The notes: generated from the letters alone by a model not told the origin. A stretch of 64,000 nucleotides of DNA from Epiperipatus broadwayi (GCA_028023455.1 JAQFVV010012416.1:3141594-3205593), one strand, 5' to 3'; counted from the stretch's first letter, positions 46,090 through 57,991 are shown. A program made the numbers and translations.

Positions 46090-46580
46090 TAAAATGATAA
46101 TTAATAGATTTTTAAATGATCTGCCATTAGAATAAAACTGAAAAACATTAATCACTACTATAAGTGCCAGAAAAGCATTACAGTGTATATGAGCAAAGTC
46201 AAATATCGTTAGCTATGCCACTCCAGAGTAAAGACTTTTCAATACTCTTTCAAAAAAGTGAAGTCAAATACATCACTCACATATATAATCAAATGTTATT
46301 TGATGAGCATTTTAGTGCTCTTATTTTCCTGTTTTATTTTCAATTGAAAATAGCTAAATACTTATCTTATAGCCAATAAATAAATGATTCCTTAAATTGT
46401 TTTTTTAAATTTTGTTAAAAATAATCATTTATCTAGAAATATTTTACCTTTACATCATGATTTATAGACTGGCAAAAAGATAAATTATGAGTCCTATAGT
46501 AATATAATATATAACTAATTATATTCTGTAAATAATCTTTTCTCTATCAAAACAAAAATGGGCACTATTTTATATATATA
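46090..46580. other. AT-rich sequence without gene
   Basis: No supported feature. The 71-codon frame at 46164 starts close to the hairpin and has no recognisable homologue. Confidence 0.4.
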
Positions 46581-46584
46581 TAAT

Positions 46585-47045
46585 TGCTTAAAAGGTTGTC
46601 TTGACAATAGATTGAGATTGTTGATTATCACTGGTATTAGTATTGTTTAAATGTTGATGGCTTTCATGTATTTACTTACATTAATATTTATCTAGCCTTG
46701 AACATTATCAGCTTTCTTATCCAAGTAATACATAGTTGAAGTGCAGTTTGAAAGCCTTATAATTGCAATTTGTCTATTTGTTAATATGCTCTCAGAACAA
46801 TTATATTTACCTGTTTAATGAGGTTTATTTAAACTTCTTTGAATTAATAATTTCATTCTTTGTAGTCAAGTAGAAATCTGCTGTCTCTATATAAACATAT
46901 GAGACCATAGATAAAGGTGGATTTTCGCCTTTATTGTTTAAATAAGTTGCCTTGACAACAGATTGAGATTGATGATTGTTATTAATATTGGTATTATTTA
47001 AGTGTTGACTGCTTTCATGTACTTATATATTATTAATACATCCAT
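46585..47045. repeat. Direct duplication, offset about 350 bp
   Basis: Blocks TTGTCTTGACAATAGATTGA and GGCTTTCATGTATTTAC (46595-46680) recur as TTGCCTTGACAACAGATTGA and TGCTTTCATGTACTTA (46947-47025) in the same order. Confidence 0.75.
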
Positions 47046-47274
47046 ATGATTTATTGTTAATTAGAAATAGAAAAACAAAATATTGAATGAAAATAAAATT
47101 TCCATACAAATAATGTTAAAGTTGTAGGATCATAAAATATAAAAACTTCCATAGATAATTTGGTATTAAACCTGCAATCTAGGAGAGATAGGAGGCCTTT
47201 TCATGCCCACAATAAATGTGTAATATCACAAAGATGTCAAACTGAAAGAAAATAAACCCTATGGTATACGTGTA

Positions 47275-47613
47275 GAAACGTGTTTTTCTTTATCAACACA
47301 ATCTTCTTTTTTGGAATACTTCAACATTTTCAGTCTCATAATTAATATGTATTTTTTGTGGTTTTTTGTTTCTTTTTTTGGTTTAATTTGTTTATAACAA
47401 AAAATATGTTTATTAGCATTTCTGTTGAAAATCCCAGTTTGTGTGGAAACGTGTTTTTCTTTATCAACGCGATCCAAATTTTTTTGTAATACTTCCACAT
47501 TTTCAGTCTTATAATTAATATTACTTTTCTTTGTGGTTTTTGTTCCATTTTTTTATGGTTTAATTTGTTTATAAAAAATACATTATTTCTGTTGAAAATC
47601 CCAGCATACTCTG
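47275..47613. repeat. Tandem duplication, unit about 170 bp
   Basis: GAAACGTGTTTTTCTTTATC begins both units, at 47275 and 47445. TTTCAGTCT, TGGTTTAATTTGTTTATA and CTGTTGAAAATCCCAG follow in each. The minus-strand frames at 47259-47620 are read through this repeat and repeat themselves accordingly, so I do not call them genes. Confidence 0.85.
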
Positions 47614-48009
47614 CAATCACATGCTACATTTTCGGAGGAAAAAAAATTAGTACTAATCCTCATTTTCTGGGTAATATTAAATTTTTTGTTTCAAGGTGAC
47701 AATTCCTGTTATATATTACATGGTAAATATCATATGAGTATACTTAATGTGTTTTTATAAATATTAATTAAAAAACCAAAATCATTTACTGTTTGTTTAG
47801 TACCAATTTTTTTGAGTAATGGCATCATTTCATTAAGATCACCAATCACATTTTTTTTTGCTTTCAAATGTTGTTCTTCATTAAGATTGCAATGTTCTTA
47901 AAAGTTGTTAGTGTCAAAGTCATGCATATTTGAATGACTTGTTTAAAATTATACATTTCTTATTGAAAATGATAAATATATTATGTTTTTACTTTTATTT
48001 ATTTTTAGT

Positions 48010-48263
48010 CCTGCAACACGGAGCATGTATTAGACTTACTGCACCTATTCACATTCATATTAACCTCCCAATAACTTTGTAAATCTTGCCAAAATACCAT
48101 GTACAAGATACATGTACATCTTTTTTTTTGCTAAAAAAAAGTCATGTACAAGATCCATGTACACGTTATTTTGGTCAGATTGCAAAATTACATTGTTATC
48201 AGCAGATTGATACATAAATGAACAGGTGCAGTAGGTCTAACACATACTCAGTGTTGCAGCTCT
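48010..48263. repeat. Long hairpin, arms about 110-120 bp
   Basis: The left arm (CTGCAACACGGAGCATGTAT ... CAAAATACCATGTACA) and the right arm (its complement with scattered mismatches) close on an A/T-rich loop at about 48118-48142. The apical region itself contains TGTACATG palindromes. No TSD was recognised. Confidence 0.8.
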
Positions 48264-48499
48264 AATACCAAAGTACTCTTCCATATTATATCAATAATCT
48301 CCACCTCCAACACTACTTACCTGTGTATGACTATAATAAGTCCCACAAGTGGTATGCATAAATTACAATATGTGGTACCCACATGTGGAATTATGTCAAG
48401 CCCAATACACACAGACAAGTGCTATATTACTTGCAAAAGTAATCAAACCAATATTAATTAATTATATTTCCTATTACCTTCTTCATATCTATCCTTGTA

Positions 48500-48680
48500 A
48501 GAATCAACAAAGCCTATCCTTTGCAGAGCATATTTATAAAATCTGGATAACATCAGCCTTAAGCACCAATTTCTTTAGAAATTATGCTCTCAAGAGATAC
48601 CTACAATGATACAAACTGCTTCCCAATGCTGTAATTACCAATACAATCTCAATACTTCACTCTAGTTCAGGGTAAGTGGC
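48500..48680 (+). mobile_element. Possible LINE C-terminal relic
   Basis: Translation gives STNFFRNYALKRY, then a stop, then YKLLPNAVITNTIS. The pattern R-x-x-FF-x-x-R, W/Y-N-x-LP and x-x-V-V is common at the C-terminus of many non-LTR RT polyproteins. It is a short motif match with one stop, so only tentative. Confidence 0.33.
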
Positions 48681-48684
48681 ATAT

Positions 48685-50330
48685 GGTAAAACACATAACT
48701 ATAATATTAGCAATAGTTAGCATATTTGTGTGGAGTGAGAGAGAGTGATAACTCAACAACAGACCTTAGATTTTGAAACATTTTAACAGTTTATTTATAA
48801 TGAATTATATTGGTACATTTACTGTTTTCAATCTCATTAAAAAAAATCTAAATATAATACTAACACAAACACACACAATATATATATATAACACGATACA
48901 ATAGAATTCAATTTGAATATCTGTATTCTTTTAAGTATTTTAAACTGAAGATCTATCTATTCACAAAAAAACCCAACTAAAACAACCCCCTCCTTCCTTC
49001 AACTCATTTGCATATATATGTCAACATACATGCATTTACACACATACATACTCAAATCTAACCTAAGATATTAATCCATTTATAAAATACAAAAACATTT
49101 AATAAATACAAAAGGAAAATATGCATATATGTCTGCACATGCGCACATATAAGCAAACAAATCTAAATTAGGATATTGAATGTTTAAATAACTTTATTAA
49201 TATTTAATCGTGAAATACAAACATTTCATATATGCAAAAAGAAAATAGGCATATATGTTTCTATAAACCACAAAAGCAAACAAATCAATAAAATAAATTG
49301 ATAATACATTCATAAGTGTAAAAAATAATAATAATAGTTAACTATTTATAAGTATAAAAAAATTAATCTTATATATCAGGATTAAATTTAGCAAACCTCA
49401 TAAGCTTATCACACTGAATAGTTTTCTTTTCTTTTTATACAAACTATGGAGGCAATAATCTCCAGGGCTTGTTTGTATACTACAATAAATCTGCTTGGTC
49501 TACTCTCTAGTTTTTCACTGGATGATTAGTTAGGAAGTTCACATATTTTCTCATGGGTACACCTTGGAAAAAGGGTACATTTTAGCATAAGGATTTTTTT
49601 TCTGCCAGGCAATCTTATAAGCAGGCACTTGTCACTTGGCAGGCAGAAATAGAACTTCATGATGATGAGCAGGACCAGTTTACTTTAAAGTTTTCTATTC
49701 CAATTGATTTATTTTGGTAGATTTAGTGCTTAATGTTCCATCCAAGTCAGTTTACTCCAATAGGCTGACAGTACATACTATCCCAAACTTTTTTTTGGTT
49801 TGGTTGATTCCCTTCTCTTTCTGCAAGGATTTATTGGATTTGTAGTTCTGTCTTTATTCTTCAAGAATTTTTCTTTCAAATTTTAATGAGAAGCAAAAAC
49901 AAACTAAAGCAAATTGCCAATCTTTGCCACTTTTTTAAATTTCTTTTTTTTAGTAACAGCTGACCTTTTGTTTTATTCCTATTTAAAAACTTTTATCCAT
50001 AATTGACAGCACCATGAAAAGTGCTGAATCACTCTCATGTGATCTTTCTCTTCTCTTTTTTTTTAAAATAGTTTTCCTCAGCATTAGCATATAGGCAATT
50101 TATACATTTACTACAACTTTAAAATAAAATGTAATAAACTAAATTAAGAATGTACAATGAAAATGTTATTTTAATGGTAAATATTTTATTAAGACAAATT
50201 AAAATATTTTAAAAAAAATTATGGTTTGTTAATAAAATGGAAAGAACATACAACCACTCATCCAGATAATAATGTTAAATAATTAAAACAATTCTTCTTA
50301 CAATTTTCTTAAGCCATGAATGAAATAGTC
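48685..50330. other. AT-rich sequence, no gene supported
   Basis: Between about 49440 and 49860 the sequence is more complex than the surroundings (AGGCACTTGTCACTTGGCAG, GTTTACTCCAATAGGCTGAC) but no frame stays open on either strand. It could be an old repeat or a UTR. The rest is AT-rich. Confidence 0.35.
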
Positions 50331-50335
50331 TCTTT

Positions 50336-50349
50336 TTCCCCCCCGGCCG

Positions 50350-50384
<35 letters not shown>

Positions 50385-50411
50385 TTCCCGCGGGCGGCCG
50401 CCCCCCCCCCG
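50336..50411. other. Poly-C / GC-only tract, probable consensus artefact
   Basis: More than 70 bases of almost only C and G, including about 40 Cs in a row and CGGGCGGCCG, sit abruptly inside AT-rich DNA. A genuine homopolymer of this kind would be exceptional; a collapsed or low-quality read segment is more likely. Confidence 0.7.
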
Positions 50412-51180
50412 CTAACAACGCAAGACAATTCTCTTGAATAATAAAACAGCAAACATCGCTATCAGTATTATAAGCTTATAGTTTAAGTTAAGTTTGCAAA
50501 AATTTAATCAGACCCAAGTTAGGATATGAAGTTTAACTTACTGGTATGTTCTGGGGTTATGTAGATTGTAGATTATTGGAGCAAACATTTAGTTCTTGAG
50601 ATAAAGAGCTCATGGTTAGTTAACTTTGATTTGTTTCTGTCATTATTTTCATGTTCTTAGTCCGTTTTAAGTCTAGACTTGAAAGCTTTCTGGAGTGACA
50701 TCTTTATGATGAAAGAAGGTGTCCACAAAGTTGGTGGATTTTCTCTATACAGGACCCATGGAAAATAGCAGCTGAAAGCTTTAAAAAACAAGACAAAACT
50801 TTGCTTGAAGTTATTTGTTTCTTTTTATACTCTTGACCAGTTTTGGGATTTCTCTGTGTATATTTTTTTCTTTTGTTTGTTATCAGATGGCAAGTTTTGT
50901 ATATTTCTTTTTGCTTTTTCATTACAAAGACTTTTTTTATATAAGTTCTTTTGGCCATATTTAATTAGTGTTAGAACTCTGATCATAATCATTTAGGTTA
51001 GAAATGTCTTTCTTTTATTGGATAAACAATCTAGGTATTTATCTTTCCTCCAATTTTAACTTTAATTAAATAGATAGCTAAAATCAAATATAAATAACTT
51101 TCATTGTATGCATCCAAAAAAAATGAACTATATAAAAAAACTATATAATATATATTTACTATTTTTACTTTTTTAGCTTT
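50412..51180. other. AT-rich sequence without gene
   Basis: Overlapping frames on opposite strands at 50704-50996 shadow each other and show no coding character. Confidence 0.4.

Positions 51181-51183
<3 letters not shown>

Positions 51184-51259
<76 letters not shown>
51184..51259. repeat. (TA)n microsatellite
   Basis: An uninterrupted TA tract of about 75 bp, the longest in the window. Confidence 0.95.
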
Positions 51260-51261
<2 letters not shown>

Positions 51262-51604
51262 TTCAATACTGGAGATTATTTATATGGTTTAACTATTGAT
51301 TATTTCATGTTAGGTGATCTGTAGTCTATTTTATTTATTAGGATCTCTATAACAACTATTGGGCCAATTTTACTTCCAATAAATTGGAAGGTAAGATCAG
51401 TTAAAACATCAGTGCTATAATAGAAATAACAAGAAATCTCACTCAGATGAATCTAAAACCATATTATTTACACAAAATAACATATAAAATGTATATTAAA
51501 GGATTAAAAATGTAAAGAAATTTAAGTGTATTTAGTTCATAAATATATTAAATAACTGCCACAGTTTCACTTATTCTTTAAAAGCATATTAATAAAGATA
51601 CAAT

Positions 51605-51705
51605 AAAAGATAAATGATTCCCAAGATGCATTTCATGCTGAACTAGCACTCATCCATTGGCCCAGGGTTACCATTTCTCACACATATCTCTATCATATGA
51701 AGAGT
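51605..51705. repeat. Repeat family E fragment
   Basis: AAAAGATAAATGATTCCCAA, CATGCTGAACTAGCACTCAT and TCTCACACATATC match family E in order. Confidence 0.65.
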
Positions 51706-51737
51706 ATTTACCAATAGTAAATTGTTATATTTTGATT

Positions 51738-51842
51738 TACAAGTGTCAAACTGTTGATACCATCCACTTCAGATTTATTATATTTATCTGAAATGGATCA
51801 CATCAAAGTTGTTTGAGGAATGAATTTGACACTTGTAAATAA
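51738..51842. repeat. Small hairpin
   Basis: TTTACAAGTGTCAAA and its complement TTTGACACTTGTAAA enclose about 60 bp with an inner ATCTGAA/TTCAGAT pairing. A MITE-like fold with short arms. Confidence 0.6.
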
Positions 51843-51853
51843 AAATGTATTTA

Positions 51854-52632
51854 ATTACAAAGAAATTGAGTCATATCTCACATGACCTAATTTAACAAGC
51901 TTGTATTACAAATGTTATATATAGAGCTTGTAAATAAGCTCTTGCCAAGCTTTACAGAATATACCCACCCCAGACCAATTTCTGCTACTGGCTTCCTCAG
52001 TAAGGTGCTAGGATATTCAAGCATTAGATCAAAAATACCAGGACAAGCCCAGCACTTTATCTAATGGATAACTATTAAGTAGAAAATCTGAAATTTTCAG
52101 ACATCCATATGTCTTCCAATCCAGCTATCTAACTTAAATAGCCATATAAGACTGAACCAAGTTCAGATCCACCATATATTAATAACTTTAGCAATATAAA
52201 ATCACCAAAGCCTTTTAATAGCAAAAAATAAAATTACAAAAAAATCAAGTCAACATTTGTAAAACAAGCTTGCTAAATTGGGTCATGTGACATATGACTT
52301 GATTTTGGTATAATTTTATTTTTTGCTATTAAGGCTTTGGTGATTTTATATTGCTAAAGTTATTAATATATGGTGGACCTGAACTTGGTTCAGTCCCATA
52401 TGGCTATTTAAGTTAGATAGCTGGATTGGAAGACATATGAATGCCTGAAAATTTCAGATTTTCTATTTAATAGTTATCCATTAGATAAAGTGCTGGGCTT
52501 GTCCTGGTATTTTTAATCTAATTCTTGAATATCCTAGCACCTCACTGAGGAAGCCAGTAGCAGAAACCAATCTGGGGTTGGGGATATCCTGCAAAGCTTG
52601 TTAATAGCTTATTTGCGAGCTCTATATATAAC
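51854..52632. repeat. Repeat family F giant palindrome, retroposed as a unit
   Basis: The arms 51914-52252 and 52294-52632 (about 339 bp each, with few differences) close on a 41-base loop. The 12-bp direct repeat AAAATGTATTTA flanks the unit (51842-51853 and 52633-52644). An extra 60 bp at the left end repeats the loop and tail sequence (TTAACAAGCTTGTATTACAA), which fits one continuous reverse-transcription product that folded or switched template. Any transcript across it would form a long double-stranded RNA. Confidence 0.9.
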
Positions 52633-52649
52633 AAAATGTATTTATTTCC

Positions 52650-54050
52650 AGGTAAAAAAAATCCAAATAAATTCAAATATAAAATTATAAATCCCCTTCC
52701 AAAACATTGTTATTTCAACAACACCCTCTATGAATAAACATAAAGTCCGAATTTCAAGCAGCAAGATCCAAGAAGTTAGTAGACAACAATAAAATTATGC
52801 ATATTAATCATATAATTTATATATTTTTTTTAAATTAAAAAATTATTAGACAAACAAGAATAATGCTTTGAATCACTGGATTAATAACAAAGTGCTTTCA
52901 AAATAAGTGTATATCTAATTGATTATTAATTAATACTGAATAAATAAAAATTGAAAATTCTGCAGAAATAAAATTTAAATTGTTTTATTATTCTACTTTA
53001 AAAACAACTGTCCTTTTTTAAACATTAATTTTTTTAAAAGATATTATTAACAAATTTTTACTCATAATGTTACATTATTTTTAAAAACTCGCTTTTCTAT
53101 TTTAGTACTATAAAAATTGAAGAATTTTTTTTGAAAAAAATTCACTTTTAGATTATTTTATGCAAAATTGTACAACTATAACAATCATTATTCAAAACAA
53201 GTGATAAAATGATGAACAATAAATAGTTTTTGTTTTGTTAATATTTGTACGGGATTTTATTCCAATAGTGTTTTATAAATAACAGGAGTTGGATTATGGA
53301 ATCAGCATATTTATTTCCAACCTAATATGAATTAACAATTGTAGGATGTTATAAAGCTAAGCATTAATAATCAGAAATGCAAATTATTTATTAATTCACA
53401 TTCTTTTATTCATATAAATTTAATAAATAAAAAGTGTCATTGTTATTTGCTAAATTTTCAAAAACAATGTGATATATTGGAAAAATATAAAATATATATT
53501 TGTGTGTTTGTTTTACTTTAACAATATTCATATATAAGTTTCATTTGTATAACATTCTTTTATCTTATGGCTGTTGGTCACTTAGGTTATTACAAAACCT
53601 GATTGTCATGAGCCTCTTAGGTCATCAATCATTTCTCAGCCCTAGTTGCAGCAAAACTATTTTTATATTTTTTAGTTATATACTTAGCAATTATAACTTC
53701 AATGTTTTTTATATGCTTTTAAATTTTTTATTCATTGACTATTTATGTTTGTGTTTTTTTTCTTCTGGAATTATAACTACCAGACTTATTTATAAAAGGC
53801 ATTGATAATGATAACAATATTAATTCAAATGGAAGAATTGTTCTTAACTATTCTTATGTTTCCAGCAGTATGTACACATTTAATTTTGAATTTTAGGTAT
53901 TCCAATGCATACAACTTATATTGCAGTATGTGATGGGTTGTTGCGAATCTATCTATAAAACTATGGTTTTAAATGTATTAATTTTAAAAAAACTCAGCAA
54001 TATGTCACCATTATACAGACCTTTACAAACCTTTGTGCGTAATTTGACAG
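52650..54050. other. AT-rich sequence without gene
   Basis: No repeat or exon supported. The frame at 53500-53805 is a hydrophobic opening in T-rich DNA. Confidence 0.4.
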
Positions 54051-54070
54051 CACCTTTTATTGTTATAACA

Positions 54071-54105
54071 AAGATGGCTTAGAAATGAGATTTGTGATTG
54101 GCTGA
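54071..54105 (+). promoter_or_regulatory. Candidate promoter motifs
   Basis: AAGATGGC (54071-54078) matches the YY1 core AANATGGC. GATTGGCTGA (54096-54105) matches the NF-Y/CCAAT consensus in reverse. They lie about 70-100 bp upstream of an ATG that opens a splice-bounded exon. These motifs are well established in vertebrate promoters; use in this organism is inferred. Confidence 0.35.
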
Positions 54106-54172
54106 TGCTTTATATTGTTATACCTGCTGCTAAATAAAACAAAAATGTGTTTTTCAGTAATTGTTAATAATT

Positions 54173-54294
54173 ATGTCACTAGTAAGGGATTGTCTTGAAA
54201 ACATTTTATTTTTAAAAAGACCGCTCTTAGAAAAAGATTATGAGAAACTGAAAACTGCCATTACTGGCTTAAAAAAATTGCTTGTGATAAAACT
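54173..54294 (+). CDS. Candidate first coding exon, unknown protein
   Basis: ATG at 54173 follows an in-frame TAA at 54158 and opens a 40-codon frame, MSLVRDCLENILFLKRPL then LEKDYEKLKTAITGLKKLLV. It ends at a strong GTAAGT donor (GT at 54295) with two bases carried out. The peptide is helical and amphipathic, unlike nearby frames. CCAAT-like and YY1-like motifs lie just upstream. A TTTTTCAG acceptor-like site at 54150-54157 leaves open that it is an internal exon with a 5' UTR part. I do not recognise the protein and cannot place its next exon. Confidence 0.42.
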
Positions 54295-54689
54295 GTAAGT
54301 AAAATATTTTAGTAACAATACATACTTTATTAACTTTTAATTTTTTTTTGTTTCTTTGATAACTAATTCTAAATATATCATTTTTTAACAACATAAAATT
54401 CTAATATCTAATATTCTGTTGTTCTAACTTTTCAGTAGGTAATGTGCAACCAATGAACATGTGTTCCTTTGTTATCTGTAAGATCTTTGTTTAGATATTT
54501 ATTTTCATAATTTTAAAATATGAAATTTAATTTGTTTTAGATATGTTCATTTGAAAACTTAAACATACCTTAAAAAATTAAAATTATTAAAGTAACATAT
54601 AGAAAAAAGATTTAATTGTGAAAATAAAAGTACACAATATGGTTTACTTTTTAATGAAATATTCACTGAGTTTCTTTCATAGTTTGATG

Positions 54690-54889
54690 AGTGAATACAC
54701 TCAATGAAAGTGTTAAGAAATATGTGTAAGAGATTATGGTCTGGTTCAGCGTGCAATGTGTAAGTTGGGATTATACATCTTTAATCATATTTATGATGAC
54801 ATCCTCAACAAGGTGTTAAAAATGGATAGAAACCAGTCCCTATCTTTCATGAGAGTGGTATAGTGAAAGCTACACTACAAAAATATAAC
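54690..54889. repeat. Repeat family E fragment
   Basis: Contains TATGGTCTGGTTCAGCGTGC, CATCCTCAACAAGGTGTTAA and CAGTCCCTATCTTTCATGAG, then the arm sequence seen at 22412-22504. It stops where the antisense LINE A remnant begins. Confidence 0.7.
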
Positions 54890-56560
54890 TTTTCCAACAA
54901 TTTGTTTTTACCTGCTTTTTAAAAGATATCAATAATAATTCTAATATTTCCAGGAACCATCCCTATCAAAGATTTAATTGCATGTCTCAATTCTTGATTT
55001 AATATGCTGGGCAATTCAAAAAATGTAATAAGTGCAGGAGATAATTTGTGTTCTTGTTCTTTATTATAACATTCTTTATAGAACTTTTTTATTCATTTGA
55101 TGATGTCATCTTTTTAGTCATAGTTATGTTTTTTCTTTTTATTGCAGGAATAACTTTACTTCTAACACTATTATTATATCCTTATGAGACTTTTATTTTC
55201 TTTTACAACTTTTATATCCAAGTCACATTTATATTTTTTTATATCATTATTAAATCTTTTTTGTATTATTTTACAAAACTCTAAATATTAGATTATTTTT
55301 AAAAGATCATTGTTAATAATTTTCCTATTAATTTTTTCTTCATATATTCTCTTATCTCAATAGAAAATTTACTGACAAATTGTTTTTTTTTGGGGGGGTA
55401 GTTATTATCTTTATACCCTTAATAGTATAATTGTTATTTAAATGCAATTTATCCACTCTACTTTGAACACTTGTTTAGAAAACCTTTTTATTGTACATAT
55501 ATGCATACATAATTATATTTTGACTATCCCACAGTCTTATTCAGAGCCACTTTTACTTTAATTTTTTAAAAGCAAAAAAGCCTTTTTTTTGTTTTTAAAA
55601 AATTAAAGTAAAAGTGGCTCTGAAGAAGACTTCAGGACAGTCGAAACATAATTGTATAAGCATATATGTACAATAAAAGATTTTGCTAAAACATGTTCAA
55701 AATAGAGTGGATAAATTGCATTTATATAAGATATTACAGCAAAATAAAAGGAGTGGTGAATTTGGTAATATTTCTAAATAACTGTTATTGTTTTTTTTGC
55801 TGATTTCAATCAAATCTAAACCATCTTCAAGGTTTGTTAATATTTTAAAATAATTTGCAGATTCTAATTTAAATTTCTTGGATTATTTCTAAAGATTATC
55901 CATACCAACTAAAGTATTGATTTTCTTTATAGTTTTCATTTTTAGTTTTGCATTGTCAGACCTTACATCTCACTAATTGATAATTAGCATCTGTGCAGAA
56001 TCTATTAAGAATTTTATAATCACCATAATAAAATTTACCCACAGCACTGTAATCTTTCAATCATTTACCAAATCTAACATAGAATTCTCCCATGACAATT
56101 TTAAAATGTTATTTGGTCTGATAAAATGCATTTTGTATGTTCCATATAAAAATTCTCTACTTCTTAATCATAATAAGAATTCAATGGACATTAATCTAAA
56201 ATATTGGTATCTACTAATTAATTTGAATAACTAATCTAGCCATTCTTTTGATATACCATCAATCTGTATAATATTGTTGTTTCACTTTTCATTTATAAAG
56301 AATCCCACTTGTAATTTCAATATTTGTGACTTTGTAATAAAATGCCTGTCCCCTTTTAAAATCATTTTTTTATTCAAACTTTTAATTTTGCAAAGTCCAA
56401 AAATGTCCTATTTAATATTACACAGTTCTTCTTACAAATTGTGCAATCTTCCTTCATTTGAAAGTGATAACAGTATCATCAAATAGTCATCACCTGGAAC
56501 TGCAATCAATTCTTAGCACACCCCCATGTTCAGCCATCAATGACTGCTTTGGCTAATGAT
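54890..56560 (-). mobile_element. LINE A, degraded antisense copy
   Basis: From the minus-strand 5' end, the N-terminal endonuclease segment (around 56430-56500, in its normal position) precedes the LLNRTFLDFAKL-type remnant and the VMGEFYVRFGK equivalent of VMGDFNATIG. A shortened section follows with YQLVRCK for HRLVRCK, then the KEQEHKLSPALITFFELPSI stretch near the RT start. Part of the endonuclease is deleted and a hairpin element (55434-55727) is inserted. No frame is intact. It shows the undisturbed order of the LINE A 5' end. Confidence 0.8.
55434..55727. repeat. Hairpin element inserted in LINE A
   Basis: The arms 55434-55570 and about 55593-55727 pair with moderate mismatch (AGAGCCACTTTTACTTTAAT and its complement; TGCAATTTATCCACTCTA and its complement). 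The loop is T-rich. The right arm contains CTGAAGAAGACTTCAG and GACAGTCGAAAC. Confidence 0.78.
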
Positions 56561-56619
56561 TTTACAGCCTTCTGAAAATAAGGGTCATAATTTAGTTTTT
56601 TTTTGTCAGGATAATTTTA

Positions 56620-56870
56620 GTTAAGATCTGAGAAAAAATATTATGGCCTTTCTAGATCTTAAACTCAGACATAAAATGCTAATAAACACATCATCCCAAT
56701 GGATGTGGTTGATAAGTACCCCATCCATATTTTTATCATATTAATAATCACACAATAATAACAGCTGCATTGACATGTTAATATCAAGTGGACGTTAGGA
56801 AATTGCCTTGCTTGATTCCTTTAAGACATCGGATGAGGAATCAAACAGTCTTTTTTCAATTAACAGCAAA
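56620..56870 (-). mobile_element. Possible third LINE family, RT palm relic
   Basis: Minus-strand translation gives GIKQGNFLTST, resembling the RT motif G-x-x-QGD-x-x-SP. About 40 codons later comes MDGVLINHIHWDDVFISILCLS, where WDD could be the decayed catalytic box. It differs from both families A and B. Stops interrupt it. Confidence 0.35.
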
Positions 56871-57950
56871 ACTATAGTCATTTATATATGTAATGTGATT
56901 TATATAGTTTTAGATATCATTTTCATCATTCACAAATGAATATGACTATTGTGGTATTAAAAAAAGAAAAGAAATGAAAAAGACAAAAAATAAAGATTTA
57001 TAACACAAAGAAACAAAAAAACAAATTGAAATCAATTTTTTTTCTATATGTAATTAAAAAAATTAAATGTTATTGCACAAACACACAGTTCCATTATAAC
57101 AGAGAGTTTAGAGAGATTGGATGATGAAATAAAAGTCTCATGATGACAGGACTAATATGAACCTAAGTGAAAGACAGAAATGCTAAAAGAAAATCAAATA
57201 TATTGTGGTGATACATTACCTGGGAAGAGTTAGTTGATGATGAATATACCACTTAATTGAGCAATCATTTTATTTACCTAACAATAGTTGCAGTGGGAAA
57301 CCTGGATCTCCACACTGTTATGGAATACAATTCACAACCCTCATGTTTGCGAGTGCCATATTTAAACATATATACAGGGTGGATTATATAATGAAATCCA
57401 CAAATTTCCAGGTCTGAAACTAAATTTATTATTTCTGGTACTCAAATATCACATGACATTCTAACCAACTAACCATTTTATAATATAAAGATTATATAAT
57501 GATGATTATAATGTGTAATATCTATTAGATATATGATTACAATATTAGTTATATATTATAATTAATAATATATTTTATATCAGTAAAATACAACCAACTG
57601 CTACAGTTTCAACTGTGCTAATTATACAGTGGGTTGTATTCTATTACTATATGATTTTCATCTAGCTTTATGCATTCTTTAATTTTTATAGTTAAATAAA
57701 TCATATAATATAGTATAAAATATCTAATATAATAGCAATAATATATATATAATAGTAATACATAAAAGTTATTTTCAGCAGATATTAATTTTTGACTTTC
57801 TCAATGTGCTGGAACTATTTTATAATTACGATTTACATGGCATACATAATATCTATCTCTTTTATATCATTTAACAATAACCTGTTATAACAACAATACA
57901 ATATGTACAAGACAGAATGTACAAATTAAATGTATATTATATAATGGATG
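56871..57950. other. AT-rich sequence without gene
   Basis: A tRNA-like island may lie at about 57285-57360 (GGGAAACCTGGATCTCCACA). A small hairpin (AATACAACC ... GGTTGTATT) is at about 57590-57647. No gene is seen. Confidence 0.35.
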
Positions 57951-57951
57951 G

Positions 57952-57954
<3 letters not shown>

Positions 57955-57991
<37 letters not shown>
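57955..57991. repeat. (TA)n microsatellite
   Basis: A TA tract of about 36 bp; a second short one lies at 58027-58042 just before LINE A. Confidence 0.92.

Noticed and set aside
47259-47620. Two overlapping minus-strand frames with KEKHVST-type repeats
   Set aside because: They arise from the 170-bp tandem duplication and share its repetition in different frames.
55048-55284. Hydrophobic 78-codon frame as a membrane protein
   Set aside because: It is the antisense of the degraded LINE A RT region; the same hydrophobic shadow appears at the other LINE A copies.
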